Counted from the stretch's first letter, positions 11,601 through 22,556 are shown. The stretch: DNA of 64,000 nt from Antedon mediterranea (GCF_964355755.1 NC_092680.1:20561001-20625000), one strand, 5' to 3'. Numbers and translations are program-made. Notes: generated by a model not told the origin, from the letters alone.

Positions 11601-14143
11601 ATATTATTTTTTAAAAAGCATACCTGTTACAGTAACACTGCCTGTTGAAAATACTTTGAGCGTAGCTTTTATTGATTTAATTTTGTACGTTACTGCTGGG
11701 TGTAATTCTGGTTCATAACTATGAAATAATAAAGTACCGTAGATTAGAAGATTAAATATTAAAAATGATCATAAAATCAACTGTAATTCATTGAGTTTGG
11801 TTCACATTAGAACGCAGCCTATGTAGGTGCAAGAAAAGCATAATGACTTGTGAAACCTGCACGTTTTAAATTGTTGAAACATTATTTATGTTTGTTTTTT
11901 ATTGTTGTTTTAATCTACCAAGCAAAGTGAATTTCCATTTTTATGGACAAATAAAATTTCTTGAATCTTGAATCTGAATAATGCTACAATATACACCGAA
12001 TCCAATATTATACAAATAATGAATGTTTAAGAGTGCGATGGTACAAATAATTTCATGATGTGAAAGATGAAATGTTCACCCAATCCAATATTATATAAAT
12101 AATGAATGTTTAAGAGTGCGATGGTACAAATAATTTCATGATGTGAAAGATGAAATGTTCACCCAATCCAATATTATATAAATAATGAATGTTTAAGAGT
12201 GCGATGGTAAAAATAATTTCATGATGTGAAAGATGAAATGTTCACCCAATCCATTATTATACAAATAATGAATGTTTAAGAGAGCGATGGTACAAATAAT
12301 TTCATGATGTGAAAGATGAAATGTTCACCCAATCCATCATTATACAAATAATGAATGTTTATGAGTGCTATGGTACAAATAATGAACAATTTGACATGGC
12401 CTTAATTCTGGTTAATATAATAGCGGTCTAACCTTGCTTCTTTTGTATGCGACATGGAAAATTCTGGCAGACGCACACCAAATGGCAATATACATGTACC
12501 CAAGACATTCACTACCCTGTAATTGCATAATCGAACCTAAGGATATAGAAATATTAAAAATCAATCATTGAATGTCATATTCAGCATAGTATAGAGAAAA
12601 AATGAAAGAGTTTAATTGGGATATTGCCACTAGTTAAATATAACAAAAAAGAAATTTATCTTTTTTGCTGATCCAATAGATCTAACAACGTTTCGCAAAC
12701 AATCAGTTGTAAGTACTATTTTTAGTACTTTTGATATATTGGATCAACAAAAAAGATAAATTTCTCTTCAAGGATCCAAATGAAATTATTTCCTGATTTT
12801 TGTTTTATAACATACCTACTGTTGTAAAGCAAAGATATACAATTAATCCATTGTTTCTATATTGAAACAAATGTTGAGGGCTAGGTCATGCAAAAAGGTC
12901 AGATTGTAGAAGTGGCGCAGAGCAGTTATAGTTTTCATTCATGCAATATTCAACGCATCACAGAGACATTCTTAATAATTTAATAACTTTTTTTTAATCT
13001 TTCAAAGAATGAAATATTGTTACCATTCAACTAAAGCTCTGTCTTTATGTGACAAACAATTTGCCCAAATATGGTAGTGCTATGCCTAAATATGGTAGTG
13101 CTATGCCTAAATATAATAGTAATATGACATCATCATGTCCATATATGGGCACATCACTTTTTTTTTCACATAAAGTGTAGAGAGCTTAATACAGAACATT
13201 TATTACTTGAATGGAAACAAATATGAAATAGATTGTAAAGTTTAATTGACAGTATTCACCTTAAAACCTAACCTCTGTAATTTCCTGGCACACCTTCTTG
13301 CTGATACCTTTGCATTAGCCTCACTGAAAAAAAAAAATTTTAATAATGGCCAAGTTGATACTTAATACAGGATTATAACACATATTAAGGAGAAACTTTT
13401 ATAACCCAATGTCCTAAATAGAAGTCGGTCATGTAATATTTCACTCTTTCCTGGTTGAACTATCGTAGGTGTACTATACCTGTCAGAACCAGCAATGGTA
13501 ACTTTACCAGATGACCAAATGGTTGCTGTAGACCGGGGCCTTCTCATTCTCATCACAACATGCTACAAATAAACAAATAATACATTTTTTCTTGATTAAA
13601 CAGATCAGTTTTATTCAAAACTTTTATCTTACAAGGAAAAAAAATTAAGATATTCATTTTTTGTGGGTGTTTGTTATGGGCTTCCCACTTTTATTTAATT
13701 TGTGGATACATTATTTTTAAATATAATTACTTAAAAACATAATTCTAAAGGAAAAATATTTTGTTATTATATTCTATATAACTCTTTTTCTGATCTTTAA
13801 TGGTATATACTATTAAAACATTAATAATATATTCAAACATAATTAGTTTGATAGTTCTATACCTAGCGTAAAACCTATAATCGAATATATATAAAATACT
13901 TACACCCATCTCACGTTTGTACTCTACATTTTCACCTGTAGTTGCTATCCTACGTAGATTAAGATGGCATCGTAAACCAAACGAACACACAACGTTGTTG
14001 ATAGCGATCACCAAGTCTTGTTGCACTCCGCTGGTGTTATCAATAGTACCACTTGTCTTTTCTACACCGTTTTGATGGTCATTTGAAACACTACTGTCTG
14101 TCTGCCTGTCCGTCTCCTGACTGTTTGTAAGGATTACTGACAT
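2660..14143 (-). CDS. TBPL1: TBP-like protein 1 (TLF/TRF2), six coding exons
   Basis: A general transcription factor related to TATA-binding protein. Family members bind TFIIA/TFIIB and direct transcription from TATA-less promoters in the nucleus. Coding exons on the minus strand, in order: 14143-13904, 13562-13480, 13323-13260, 12536-12433, 11718-11624, 2853-2660. All have AG/GT borders and compatible phases, giving 780 nt or 259 residues. The start ATG is at 14143-14141. A polar N-terminal extension of about 47 residues precedes the saddle domain. Family landmarks are NVVCSFGLRCHLNLRRIA and ATIWSSGKVTIAG in the first repeat, then VVNVLGTCILPFGVRLPEF, SYEPELHPAVTYKIKS and FSTGSVTVTAP in the second. 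Vertebrate TBPL1 ends soon after the domain, whereas this one adds a tail of about 40 residues ending in an acidic run (EDDDDESS...DSDSED). Intron 5 is 8.8 kb and full of repeats. The gene is head to head with geminin. Confidence 0.93.
2914..3061. mobile_element. MITE family 1, complete copy (TBPL1 intron 5)
   Basis: Terminal inverted repeats AAGCTCTGTCTACACTATC / GATAGTGTAGACAGAGCTT enclose an AT-rich core with the family signatures ATGTGCCCATATATGGACATG and CTACCATATTTGGGCACATC (shown as words, with small differences between copies). It has no coding capacity. This near-complete copy is used here as the reference for the family. The TTAA-like ends make the target duplication (TA or TTAA) ambiguous. 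Confidence 0.9.
3062..5523. other. AT-rich intron sequence with few repeats
   Basis: Part of TBPL1 intron 5. Apart from a degraded MITE family-1 core near 4385-4455 and a possible retroposon tail near 3930-3990 (GCGCTGTATAAAATCACGC followed by ATT repeats), nothing is recognised. Confidence 0.5.
4385..4455. mobile_element. MITE family 1 core fragment
   Basis: Holds only the internal words of the family (ATATGGACAGGATGATTTCA, ATCACTACCATATTTGGGCA) without terminal inverted repeats. Confidence 0.5.
5524..5697. mobile_element. Foldback palindrome, 174 bp
   Basis: The arm beginning GACTTCGATAACTCCAAGGG is repeated in near-perfect inverse at the right end (...GGAGTTATCGAAGTC). The match continues through GGAGCCATATTTAAAAGGTC and the AGGCTAGTGCGA/TCGCGCTAGCCT centre. 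A single RNA strand would fold into one long hairpin. It looks like a MITE of a family not otherwise seen in the window. Confidence 0.75.
6240..6360 (-). mobile_element. LINE-type 3' tail remnant, reverse
   Basis: On the minus strand the block reads ...CCTGGTAAAACAAAGTTGAATAAATAAATAA, again a 3' end with a short repeated tail as left by non-LTR elements. No coding part remains. Confidence 0.45.
6375..6551. repeat. Three tandem copies of a 59-bp unit
   Basis: Unit starts GAACGTAGGGGAATGAGCTG at 6375, 6434 and 6493. The three copies are nearly identical, and each contains the small palindrome GAGCTGTTAGGAGCTC. Lies in TBPL1 intron 5. Confidence 0.9.
7085..7450. repeat. Cluster of AAACATGTTTA-like words
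   Basis: At least eight variants of the near-palindrome TAAACATGTTTA (also AAACACGTTTA) occur on both strands within about 365 bp. This is the pattern of subterminal repeats in a non-autonomous DNA transposon, though clear ends were not identified. Confidence 0.4.
10970..11095. mobile_element. MITE family 1, right side lost
   Basis: Begins TTAAAGCTCTGTCTAAACTATC and runs through three copies of ATGGTAGTGAYATGCCCAAA-type words. The right terminal repeat is missing. The core word is already triplicated here, a small version of the expansion at 52925-53110. Confidence 0.75.
11350..11590 (-). mobile_element. tRNA-derived SINE, family 1
   Basis: Read on the minus strand: a tRNA-like head with box A words GTAGCTTGGTGGTTAA and box B GGTCCAGGGTTCAATCC, then a body with AACTCCACACCCTAAGCCTC, and an end with GGCGAGATGCTCGCTGTTGGA. 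The same order is seen at 23850-24060 (minus) and 44775-44972 (plus), which defines the family. Confidence 0.8.
11890..11985 (+). mobile_element. LINE-type 3' tail remnant
   Basis: Ends TGGACAAATAAAATTTCTTG followed by two AATCTTG/AATCTGA units, a polyadenylation signal plus a short repeated tail as in CR1/L2-like element ends. Confidence 0.45.
11998..12390. repeat. 83-bp tandem repeat, about 4.7 copies
   Basis: The word TCCAATATTATA(T/C) recurs at 12001, 12084, 12167, 12250 and 12333, a regular 83-bp step. Each unit carries AATGAATGTTTAAGAGTGCG and ATTTCATGATGTGAAAGATG. It lies in TBPL1 intron 4, close to exon 4. Confidence 0.9.
12650..12767. repeat. Inverted repeat hairpin (TBPL1 intron 3)
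   Basis: GAAATTTATCTTTTTTGCTG / ATCCAATAGATC at the left is matched in inverse by ATTGGATCAACAAAAAAGAT / AAATTTC at the right, with a second short inverted pair (AGTACTATTTTTAGTACT) in the loop. Probably a small MITE. Confidence 0.6.
13032..13190. mobile_element. MITE family 1, variant copy (TBPL1 intron 3)
   Basis: Left end CTAAAGCTCTGTC and right end TAAAGTGTAGAGAGCTTAA are shortened versions of the family ends. The core holds two tandem ATATGGTAGTGCTATGCCTA units and the ATGTCCATATATGGGCACATC word. Confidence 0.75.
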
Positions 14144-14359
14144 ACTCCTAATTAAAAATTATGATCTTAAAATAAATTTGATATTCTAACATATATTTTT
14201 TATTGCATAAAATTGATTTAATTCAATTTTGTAATCATTTCTAAGAAGCATACAGAAATAATATTAGCCGCAGCAGTACATACTATACACACACACAGGG
14301 AGGGCAGGTTCAACTAATTTGGCTAGGCCAACAAGGTAATAATCCACCGTATACTATAC

Positions 14360-15988
14360 GGAGTATGGTCGAAGCGGCCGCCAACCAAAGCGGCCGCCAG
14401 TTTAATATCGTCATTTGTATGGAACGCCATGTGCGCTTTAATCTTTGATTGTCGTTGTCAACGCCATGGCCTATGGCGAGTTGAGTTACAGCTGTGTGTA
14501 TGGTCAAACCAATAAATATAAGCCAAATCATGTACTATCGATCTTTATATTTCTATAATAATTAAGTTTGCCTGCGGATAAATCAATGTATATTTTATTT
14601 GTATTTTAATATTAACTAACTAAATATATTTACATTATATACTATCGAATCATTAATAATTTACGTTTGCATCATAATCTACATACTATTGAACCTTTAT
14701 GTCTCATTTATTACGTACTATTTATTTATTTGTTTATTTATATTTCTTGACCCGACGTTTCTTGAGCACTCTCCTATCGAATCTTTATACAGTGTTACAT
14801 TAATAATTTACGTACGGTATTGGCGAATATTTATATCTCATTTACATACTATCGAATCTTCATACAGTATTGCAATAATAATTTACGTACGGTATTGCCG
14901 AATCTTTATATTTCGTTTACACTGTACTATCGAATCTTGTTTTTATTGAATAGGGTGTGTTATACATTTAAGTGTTATTCCATTGTAATACATTGTTTGT
15001 GTTTTCAATGAAGCAACGTGAAGACGAAAACGCGACCTTCTACAGCACTATTCCTATTTACATACTATCGAATCTTTTTACAGTATTGCAATATAATAAT
15101 TTACGTACGGTATTGCCGAATATTTATATCTCATTTACATACTATCGAATCCATACAGTATTGCATTAATAATTTACGTACGGTATTATTGCCGAATTTT
15201 TATATCTCGTTTACACTGTACTATCGAATCTTGTTTTTATTGAATGTGTTATACATTTAAGTGTTATTCCATTGTAATACATTGTTTGTGTTTTCAATGA
15301 AGCAACGTGAAGACGAAAACGCGACCGCCTTCTACAGCACTATTCCTGGCCGGCCGCCAGTCGAGTTATTAGCAGAAATTCACGTAATTAATTACAGACA
15401 CTTGCGTCTTATTTTAGTATTTAAAACTAATTTTAAATTGATCAATATTTATATATCTGAAGGTATAAAACAATTTAGGATATTAAATAAATAAATTGAT
15501 GTCATCATGTTATTTTAATTAAATTATGTTTGCGAACACGTACTACTTACAGTAGTTACTTTACTAATATATTAATATACAATAACAAATATATATATTT
15601 TGATTTGATATATTTTATTGAAAAAATATATATATATTATTCTTAATAATTGGCATATTATATATTATACAATAAAAACACCACAATGTTTTTTATTGAC
15701 TTTATTAAACATATATATCATTTAGAACAGTTAAAGTAAGTAATCATCGATTCGCCATTTCGTTTAAAAGAAGGTATCACATTCAATCTGTCAAAAAAGA
15801 GAATATATTACATAATATTAATAATGTAGGTTGTTATTTACGTCCGAGGAAAAGAAAACCTGTCGATCGAAACAATGACAATCAAAAATGACAAAACAAC
15901 GACAATCAAAGCGCACACGGCGTTCCATACAAATTACCGTTATTGAACTAGCGGCCGCTTTGGTTGGCGGCCGCTTCGACCGTAATCC
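14360..15988. mobile_element. Non-autonomous DNA transposon with 8-bp TSD (hAT-like)
   Basis: A 1629-bp element flanked by exact 8-bp direct repeats TACTATAC (14352-14359 and 15989-15996). Terminal inverted repeats start GGAGTATGGTCGAAGCGGCC on the left and, in inverse, GGATTACGGTCGAAGCGGCC on the right. They continue through GCCAACCAAAGCGGCCGC and TTTGTATGGAACGCC for about 100 bp, each with two NotI-like GCGGCCGC words. The inside is AT-rich, with about 290-bp units duplicated in tandem (ATGAAGCAACGTGAAGACGA at 15009 and 15298). No transposase frame is visible. An 8-bp duplication is typical of the hAT group (P elements also make 8 bp). It is inserted between the TBPL1 and geminin starts. 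Confidence 0.85.
14790..15350. repeat. Tandem duplication inside the 14.4-16.0 kb transposon
   Basis: Words TTTACATACTATCGAATC, AATTTACGTACGGTATTGCC and GAAGCAACGTGAAGACGAAA recur in the same order with a step near 290 bp, with a shorter repeat of the first two words inside each unit. All open frames here are translations of this repeat. Confidence 0.8.
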
Positions 15989-16019
15989 TACTATACTAGG
16001 CCTTTTGTAGTGACTGACA

Positions 16020-16330
16020 CAACTAGCTAAACCTCCTTCCTAGCTAGCCTACTAGTACTAGGCTGTATAGGCTCAGCCAGACTCAGATCAGACTCTCACT
16101 CTCAGTAGTCAGAGGGGGGAGAGAGAGATCCAGCAGGCCTAGGCTAGGCTACTGTACTACTACTACTAGGCCTAGATAGGCCCGGCCTAACTAGCTAGGC
16201 TAGTAGGCCCTACTAGAGAGAGGGCTAGCTAGGCCGGCAGCCTAGGCCCTAGCCTAGCTAGGCTAGAGTAATAATAATAGGCCTAGCCTAGGCCTATGTC
16301 TTTTTATAGCCATTTAACTAATAATAGGCC
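16020..16330. repeat. AGGCCTAG-rich cluster upstream of geminin
   Basis: Dense overlapping words TAGGCCTA, GCTAGGCT and CTAGCTAG in about 300 bp, ending some 550 bp before the geminin start codon. Comparable clusters precede POP1 (22060-22290), PRXL2B (43395-43460) and FAM135 (45120-45830). Confidence 0.7.
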
Positions 16331-16867
16331 TATATGAATTGTTGTATATTTACTGGGGTGATTTATATTAATGATATGCATATAGGCCTAGTATTAGCTT
16401 TGTTACATGCTAATTACGTGTTATTTACCCCGTATATTGTATGACAACAAAAGACCGTGACCAAGAATAAGATTATCCGAAGAAGAAGAATTGAACTTCT
16501 GCTGTGTGTGTGTGGTGGGTGATGAATCTTGAATCTTTCTATCAAAATAATTACCTAATAAAATCAATAATAATTGATTAATGAAATATGTATTAATTCG
16601 TCTAGTTTTATCGGAATTTTAAATCAGTTAAATTTTAATCAATGATTATAATTATATCATTTTAAAGCAAAACTGTTTTTGAATTCTGCAAAGTTCACCA
16701 GCATAATCTAAATCTAAAGAGGGAGGTCTTCATCGTGTCGTCGTATCCGTCGTCGTCACAATTTTGCCGGGGTATTTAAATTGAATTTCTCTCTCTGCCT
16801 TGCTTCTTGTCTCACGATTTTGTTGCTCTTAAATTCACTTGGTTTTTTTAAATATTCGGCCATTACA

Positions 16868-19800
16868 ATGGAGGCAATTCAACAAAACTCATTTTCAAAA
16901 CCTCAATCCAAAGTGTTAACAAAGAATAAACCAGTAAGATGTTTAAAACTCTGTATTTTTTCTGTATTTCTGGGTGTAACATTTTCGAGAGTGGGCTGGC
17001 TAGAGGGCCTAGCTACTGTAGTAGGCCTCATCTTCAAGCGGCTAGTCTACTACATCTTTTTGGGCTAGGCTAGAGCTCCTCGACCTTGGTCAAGTGGTAC
17101 CATACCAGTCGACCTAGCCATTACACTTTTTAAATATTAACTTATATTTTTATGACATGACTTGATCCTTTTTTTTATCTAGTTTAGGCCTATTTTTAAA
17201 TATTAACATTTCTTATTTTATTTTTAGTTAGGCTAAATGTTTTTTTTATATTATTTTTATATAATTTTTTTTAATTTTTGTATAATTTATAACTATTTTC
17301 TTCTTTTTTTAAACAGATTTTCCAATATTTGCAGTATATTTTTTCAAGTCATTCATATTTGTAATTAGCCTAATCAATTTAGGCTAGGCCTAGAAGCTTA
17401 ATTAATGTGTGCATGTATGTAAATTGTAAACCAAAGATCCCTATTTGCACGACCAGGTCGTCTTTGCTGCATCTTCACTCTGTAGTCTATTGGCACAGAG
17501 AACTAGACATATGGTTCATCCCCCCAATAGATATACTTTACTTAGACACATGGTCAATTTTTCCAAAAGAAAATGATTTAAAATAATTACACAGACCATG
17601 CAGTATGCACTTTTTATAACAACTAATAATTATTCTCATCAGAAACCAGCTGGTCAAGGATTTATTTCAAACTGCATGACAACCATGAATGGTTCAAATA
17701 AGATGTTTACCCCACGACCAGAAACTGAAATAAGTAGCACTCTGCTAGGCAGGAAACGAAAAACATTCAATGTAAACTTATGCACTTGTTAATTGTATGA
17801 CCCACTATATGGCCCCGGGAGAGGTGTGTCATTTACAAATAATTATTGACGCAGAGAAGGGTGCATCAAAAACATAGATGGTATGTCGCATCAATGAGCA
17901 ATGGTGTGTCAATGTCCATTACTTTACCACCCACCATATCATAAACAACATGGTCACAGTGCGTCTAAATGAGTTTGTCACTTCACCACTAATGGCAAGT
18001 CATATTTTTGACGCACTGGTGCGTCATGGTATTCATAAGGTATGACAAACATCAGACATCCACCCGGGGGTCGTATAATGGGTTATAGTGTTTAATTACT
18101 TGTGTTTATTTTCTAGTTATATTTTGAAATATCCACTTAAAATGAAAATCATTTTATTTCATTGATATCAACAATATTAAACCAGTTCAACTTGAAATAT
18201 AATTTTAAAGGAATTGGATAAACAAATGATAAAAATTATTATCAAAATTTATATTGTGCTTTCTGGAATATGTTGGTTAGCACTCGTAAAACAATATTTT
18301 TCTTTTTAGTCAATAGGAGAGGGATCACCATTGCTTTTAAATAAACGTCAATCGTTGAAAGTATTACAACCCATTGCTGGTAACCAAGATGGTCTTATTG
18401 GCAGGAGTCCTCAGAATGATCAGGTTAGTATATATTTCATATGAAACCCAGGCCCTTGGTTCATATAGAGTGTTGGTTTGCTTGTTGAAGTCTTCAAATC
18501 CATGCCTTATAAGCTGACTTTTAAGTTTGAAACAAGCTACCGTAAAAATCTGTCTGACAAACAATGTGATGTGCCCATGGATTTTTTATAGTGTTTGTAG
18601 ACAGAGCTTAATATTCGATTAAGGCATGGAATTCTGATTTCATTTTAGGATATCAAAAATCTGAAAAAAAATTTAGTTGGCAATTCTAATTTGGACAAAA
18701 AGGAAAGAAAGGCAGTGAAGGAACAGAAGTCAAAAAGCAGTAATAAAAAGTCAAAGTCAAATAGTAAGACATCTGGCAGCATAGGTATCTTTGTGGATCC
18801 CACAAACCCTAGCAGTTCAGATGATAGCAGCAATGAAACTAAGGTCAGTCTTTATCTCGTATTTCTCTTTTTGTTTTAGGTTGTTTTGTATATCGTAATT
18901 ATTCGTAAATTATACTCAACAATGTTTGCATCAATATGTCAATAAACATTCATATTTTTCTGTGGCTGTGGGAAGAAATTTATTATACTATATATATTTG
19001 CTTGTTTCTTAAGCTCTATCACTATCAAACTGTATGCGACAAAAAATGTGATGGGCCCATATATGGACATGATGTCATATTACTACCATATTTGGGAATA
19101 TCACTGCCATACTTGGGCAAATCACACTTTTTTTGTCAAACTAGTTTGATAGTGTAGACAGGGCTTTATAGATAATTGAATGTCCTCTGAGAAACTTTAG
19201 AATAAATATTTCTATGTTGACAGTTTTTGTGTTTTAATAAATAAATTTAAGATTTTATATTGTTGAAATTGTATATTTTATATTTGAATTCTATATTTTT
19301 TTATCTTTATTTGCTACAAATTTTTATTTTTTATAGAAAAAAACTACCACTGACAACAATGATGTCTATGCAATGATGACTAAAGGTAACCTTTTACTAG
19401 ATATTGTATTGTTTAACTACAAGACATAACTTTATCAATAGCCTAATGCTCTATCAAAAAACATTGATATTTAATCTAATTTATAGGGAATCATTTTGCG
19501 TTAAATGATTGGTTTCATGATTTATTTTGGTGTATATACATTTTCTGAAAATTCTTTCAATAGACATCACAAACAGCAGATAAAAACACAGCATGTTAAT
19601 TACTAATTTCTTTTCAGATGAAGCGCCAGAGAGCTATTGGAAAGAAATTGCAGAGGAGAGAAGAACAGCGCTTGCAGCTACTCTAGAAGAAAACAAAAAT
19701 GTGAGGCTTTTCCTGCGGTTTATTTTGAGTTTATTTACATAGTACACAGCAATGCAACCCCCTACTCTTCTGAAAGATGTACTAGACCTCTAGTTTTAAG

Positions 19801-20808
19801 TCCTTAACTGAGAAGACTTGTTCTACCTCCAGAACATTAATTGAAGAGTGGCTTGAACCTATTTTATAGGATTTTAGGTTTATGGCGCCCCTGCCTTAAC
19901 CAAAATTGAAAATCTTAATTGTGGGATAGGACGTTTTGCATTGTAGGCCTACTAATTTATTGGAAATGAATTAATGTTTTGATAACTGTAGCATTGAAGC
20001 ACCCAGCTTAATTAATGCCATAATACAAAATACTTTATTAGTTTCATATATGTACTATATTATTTTAAATTTCAGTTACATAATGAATTGAATAATTTAA
20101 AGTGCGATTATGACCGACTAAAGAAAGTAGCCGATCAAGCTGAATACTTTGCAGGTATCATTGAGGTAAGATTAATTTGTCCGTTTTTTACATTTTTGTC
20201 GATTCATTTAAATGCACCTACTTTTCCACAATCAATGCAGAATGGATGAGACCATTTCATGATCGAGCTTGATGAAAATAAATGAAGTTCTGTCTACACA
20301 GAACTTATCAAACTTTATGCGACAAAAAATGTTGTGCCTATATATGGACATGTCATATCACTACCATATTTGCGTATTTCACTACCATATTTGGGCACAT
20401 CACACTTTTTCTTCAAACTAGTTTGATGTGTAGACAGAGCTTAATACATTTATTTCCTGAGCATGTCACTCCTTTCAGAAAAGTGCTTGGAATGAAATGT
20501 TTAATTTGAAGCAAATGTCGCCCAATTGAACAATATTTGTAATTACTGTATTTTTATCTGCAACATATCTCTTATTTCAGGATCTTCTTGGAAAAAAAGT
20601 TGATGATGGCACAGATGACGAGTCGGAAACCAAAAGCACGGAACTAGCAAACGAAAGTCGTAAACGAAAACGAAGTGATGAGGATGATGATGAAACTGGT
20701 CTACAACATAAAGAAGCAAAGTTGTACAGCTCAGATGAAGAAGAAACTGTGGAAGATGTAGATGATGAGGATGAGGAAGAAAATAGTCTGTTTGGAAGTT
20801 ATGTCTAA
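16868..20808 (+). CDS. GMNN: Geminin, DNA replication licensing inhibitor, eight coding exons
   Basis: Geminin binds CDT1 and blocks MCM loading, limiting replication to once per cycle, and is removed by the APC/C. Coding exons: 16868-16933, 17643-17771, 18310-18423, 18649-18843, 19337-19385, 19618-19700, 20076-20165, 20581-20808. Phases agree throughout; total 954 nt, 317 residues. Landmarks: a destruction-box-like R78-Q-S-L81 in KRQSLKVLQPIAG, matching the place of the vertebrate D-box; the geminin core ESYWKEIAEERRTALAATLE (about 189-208); a coiled coil to about 245; and a C-terminal acidic stretch EEETVEDVDDEDEEEN. A long Lys/Ser-rich insert (exon 4) makes it larger than the roughly 210-residue vertebrate protein. 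An upstream in-frame ATG at 16781 exists, but the family-like start is 16868. Introns hold MITEs at 18547, 19009 and 20283 and a SINE fragment at 19757. Confidence 0.92.
17795..18088. mobile_element. MITE with ACCCA...CCCCGGG ends (geminin intron 2)
   Basis: Left end TATGACCCACTATATGGCCC-CGGG is repeated in inverse at the right end as CCCGGGGGTCGTATAATGGG-TTATA. The inside carries several short inverted words such as TGACGCACTGGTGCGTCA. About 294 bp with no coding capacity. Confidence 0.7.
18547..18612. mobile_element. MITE family 1, internally deleted
   Basis: Keeps AATGTGATGTGCCCATGGA and the right end TGTAGACAGAGCTTA; most of the core is gone. It lies 124 bp after geminin exon 3 and 37 bp before exon 4. 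Confidence 0.6.
19009..19168. mobile_element. MITE family 1 (geminin intron 4)
   Basis: TAAGCTCTATCACTATCAAA at the left and GATAGTGTAGACAGGGCTTT at the right, with the full core, about 166 bp downstream of geminin exon 4. Confidence 0.85.
19757..19895 (-). mobile_element. Fragment of tRNA-Ser-like SINE, family 2
   Basis: Diverged words GAAAGATGTACTAGACCTC, GAAGACTTGTTCTACC and ATTGAAGAGTGGCTTGAACC match the middle of the family-2 SINE seen complete at 61780-62075, in reverse orientation. Confidence 0.5.
20283..20443. mobile_element. MITE family 1 (geminin intron 7)
   Basis: Left end AAGTTCTGTCTACACAGAAC is altered; right end TTTGATGTGTAGACAGAGCTT is typical. Core words are present. Begins 118 bp after exon 7. 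Confidence 0.8.
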
Positions 20809-20963
20809 AATTCAACATCATTTATCATGATTATTGGTGGTTAAATACAAGCCTTCCGTTCCAATAATGAAATGCAATATATACCACAAGAATTTATTTC
20901 TTCATTCATTATCATTTTTTCATTTCACAAATGTTTTACTACTAGTGTAGGTTGATTATATGA

Positions 20964-21098
20964 AGCTCTGTCTACACTATTAAACTTTATGTGACAAAAA
21001 AATGCTCATATACATGATGTTATATTACTACCATATTTGGGCCCATCATACTTTTTTGTCAACTTAATTAGTTAATTGATAATGTAGACAGAGCTTTA
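20964..21098. mobile_element. MITE family 1 (geminin 3' UTR region)
   Basis: GAAGCTCTGTCTACACTATT to AATGTAGACAGAGCTTT. Starts about 155 bp after the geminin stop codon and precedes AATAAA-type signals near 21205, so it is probably transcribed in the 3' UTR. Confidence 0.8.
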
Positions 21099-21383
21099 GA
21101 CGAATTATTTTTTTTCTTTTAATTCTTTTTTTTAATGTATTAAAAAATGTTGTGTTATATTTAGAAATGTTTCTTTTTATGTTTATAATTAATAATCTAC
21201 AACAAATAAAATATTTATACGGATCAGAACTTGCTCTGATGTAAATAGTACTACTTACTCACCTTTAATAATTTTGATTTGTTCAATTTGCACTTCTTTA
21301 AAAGTCTAAAGAAAAGATCACTTACAATTCTGTAGAAAGCGTATACTATGAACTATCAGAAAATTATACCTCAAATGTTTCTG

Positions 21384-21510
21384 TAAAGCTTGGTTCCCAC
21401 TAGAGACACATGCAAGTGATTTGACCAATCACAAGTGACGGATTATTCAAACAATCGCTTGTGATTGGTCAACTTGCTTGCGTTGCGTCTCTAGTGGGAA
21501 TCAAGCTTTA
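21384..21510. mobile_element. CCAAT-hairpin MITE, family 2 (reference copy)
   Basis: TAAAGCTTGGTTCCCACTAG at the left and its inverse CTAGTGGGAATCAAGCTTTA at the right. Between them are TTTGACCAATCACAAG and CTTGTGATTGGTCAA, a second inverted pair containing CCAAT boxes. The whole 127 bp folds back on itself. It has no coding capacity. Confidence 0.85.
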
Positions 21511-22059
21511 CTGAGCAACTTTAATCATCTGGTCTAATTTTACAAATTGTTTTATAATGTATTTTGGTGTATATACATGTACAGTAGTGTTTAATAAATT
21601 GTTAATGTTTGGAATTTAATGTAGTTTTCTTTGGCCACAAGTTTAGTATAAACATTGATTAATCCATGGTAAAATACCGTAATAACCACACAATTTTTTG
21701 TTTCTTGTGAGCATTTCAAACTTGGACATATCTTTATGTCTAAAAATTGACGTCCGAGTTGCGACAATTTATTTGAAACTCTAGTTCTGTCTGCTTAATA
21801 ACTCTAGTACAGTAGTTGAAAGTGTTCTACTAAAATAGAGGGCGCTGGTATATTTTTTTTCTGGGGTCGGTCATCGGGGGATCGGGGACCGGAAGTCGAA
21901 AAAACGTGCGGCGGCGGACGAACACCGGTGTTGTTTGACCGGGGATAAGGTTTTCCAACAAAAACAAAAATTGCTATTGGTATAACCATTGCCAACCATT
22001 CTAGTCTAGTCCAATATAGTAGACATATTGTGAAACATATAATCTATAAATCTTAGTTT

Positions 22060-22290
22060 CCTAGGCCTAGCTCTAGTCTATCTAGCTACTAGGGCCTACT
22101 AGTACTACTACTACTTCTCTAGGTAGTAGGCCAACCAAGCCTAGGTAGGCTAGCTGAGGCTATCTATATAGAGGCCTAGCCTAACTAGAAGGCCTAGTAG
22201 AAACCTCCCAAACAAGCTAACCTGCAGCCTGACCGAGTAGAGTAGCTAAGGATTGTAAATTAGGCCTAGCACTATACTATAGCAGGCCTA
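22060..22290. repeat. AGGCCTAG-rich cluster upstream of POP1
   Basis: Overlapping CCTAGGCCTAG, TAGTAGGCC and CTAGCTACTAG words, ending about 270 bp before the POP1 start codon. A GC-rich patch with CGGCGGCGG precedes it near 21860-21950. The region is probably the POP1 promoter neighbourhood. Confidence 0.6.
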
Positions 22291-22556
22291 AATTGGCTAG
22301 TTTACCAGCAGCAGTACCTTCTTAATAGAGGTAATTTAAGATAATATAACTTTAAGACTTCGTCTTGGGCAATATAAAGCCGGCCGTATATTATCTGCAT
22401 GTAAAACGACTCTACCTACTGTGTCTGATATTGATACAATTTTGATGATATAATTATTTAAAATAATTTTATCCCTGGCTGGTATAAAAATAAAATGTAT
22501 TTTTTATAGGAGGGCAGTCATATAAATACATTTCTACAGTGTGTATTCAGCGTTGA

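Noticed and set aside
14689-15494. Several open frames of 63-86 residues
   Set aside because: They are translations of the duplicated interior of the 14.4-16.0 kb transposon, with no family features.
16781-16867. Upstream in-frame ATG for geminin
   Set aside because: It would add 29 hydrophobic residues like a signal peptide, which does not suit a nuclear protein; the ATG at 16868 fits better.
21804-21995. Minus-strand frame of 63 residues in the GC-rich patch before POP1
   Set aside because: No recognisable domain, and it overlaps the likely promoter region of POP1; the frame is probably chance.
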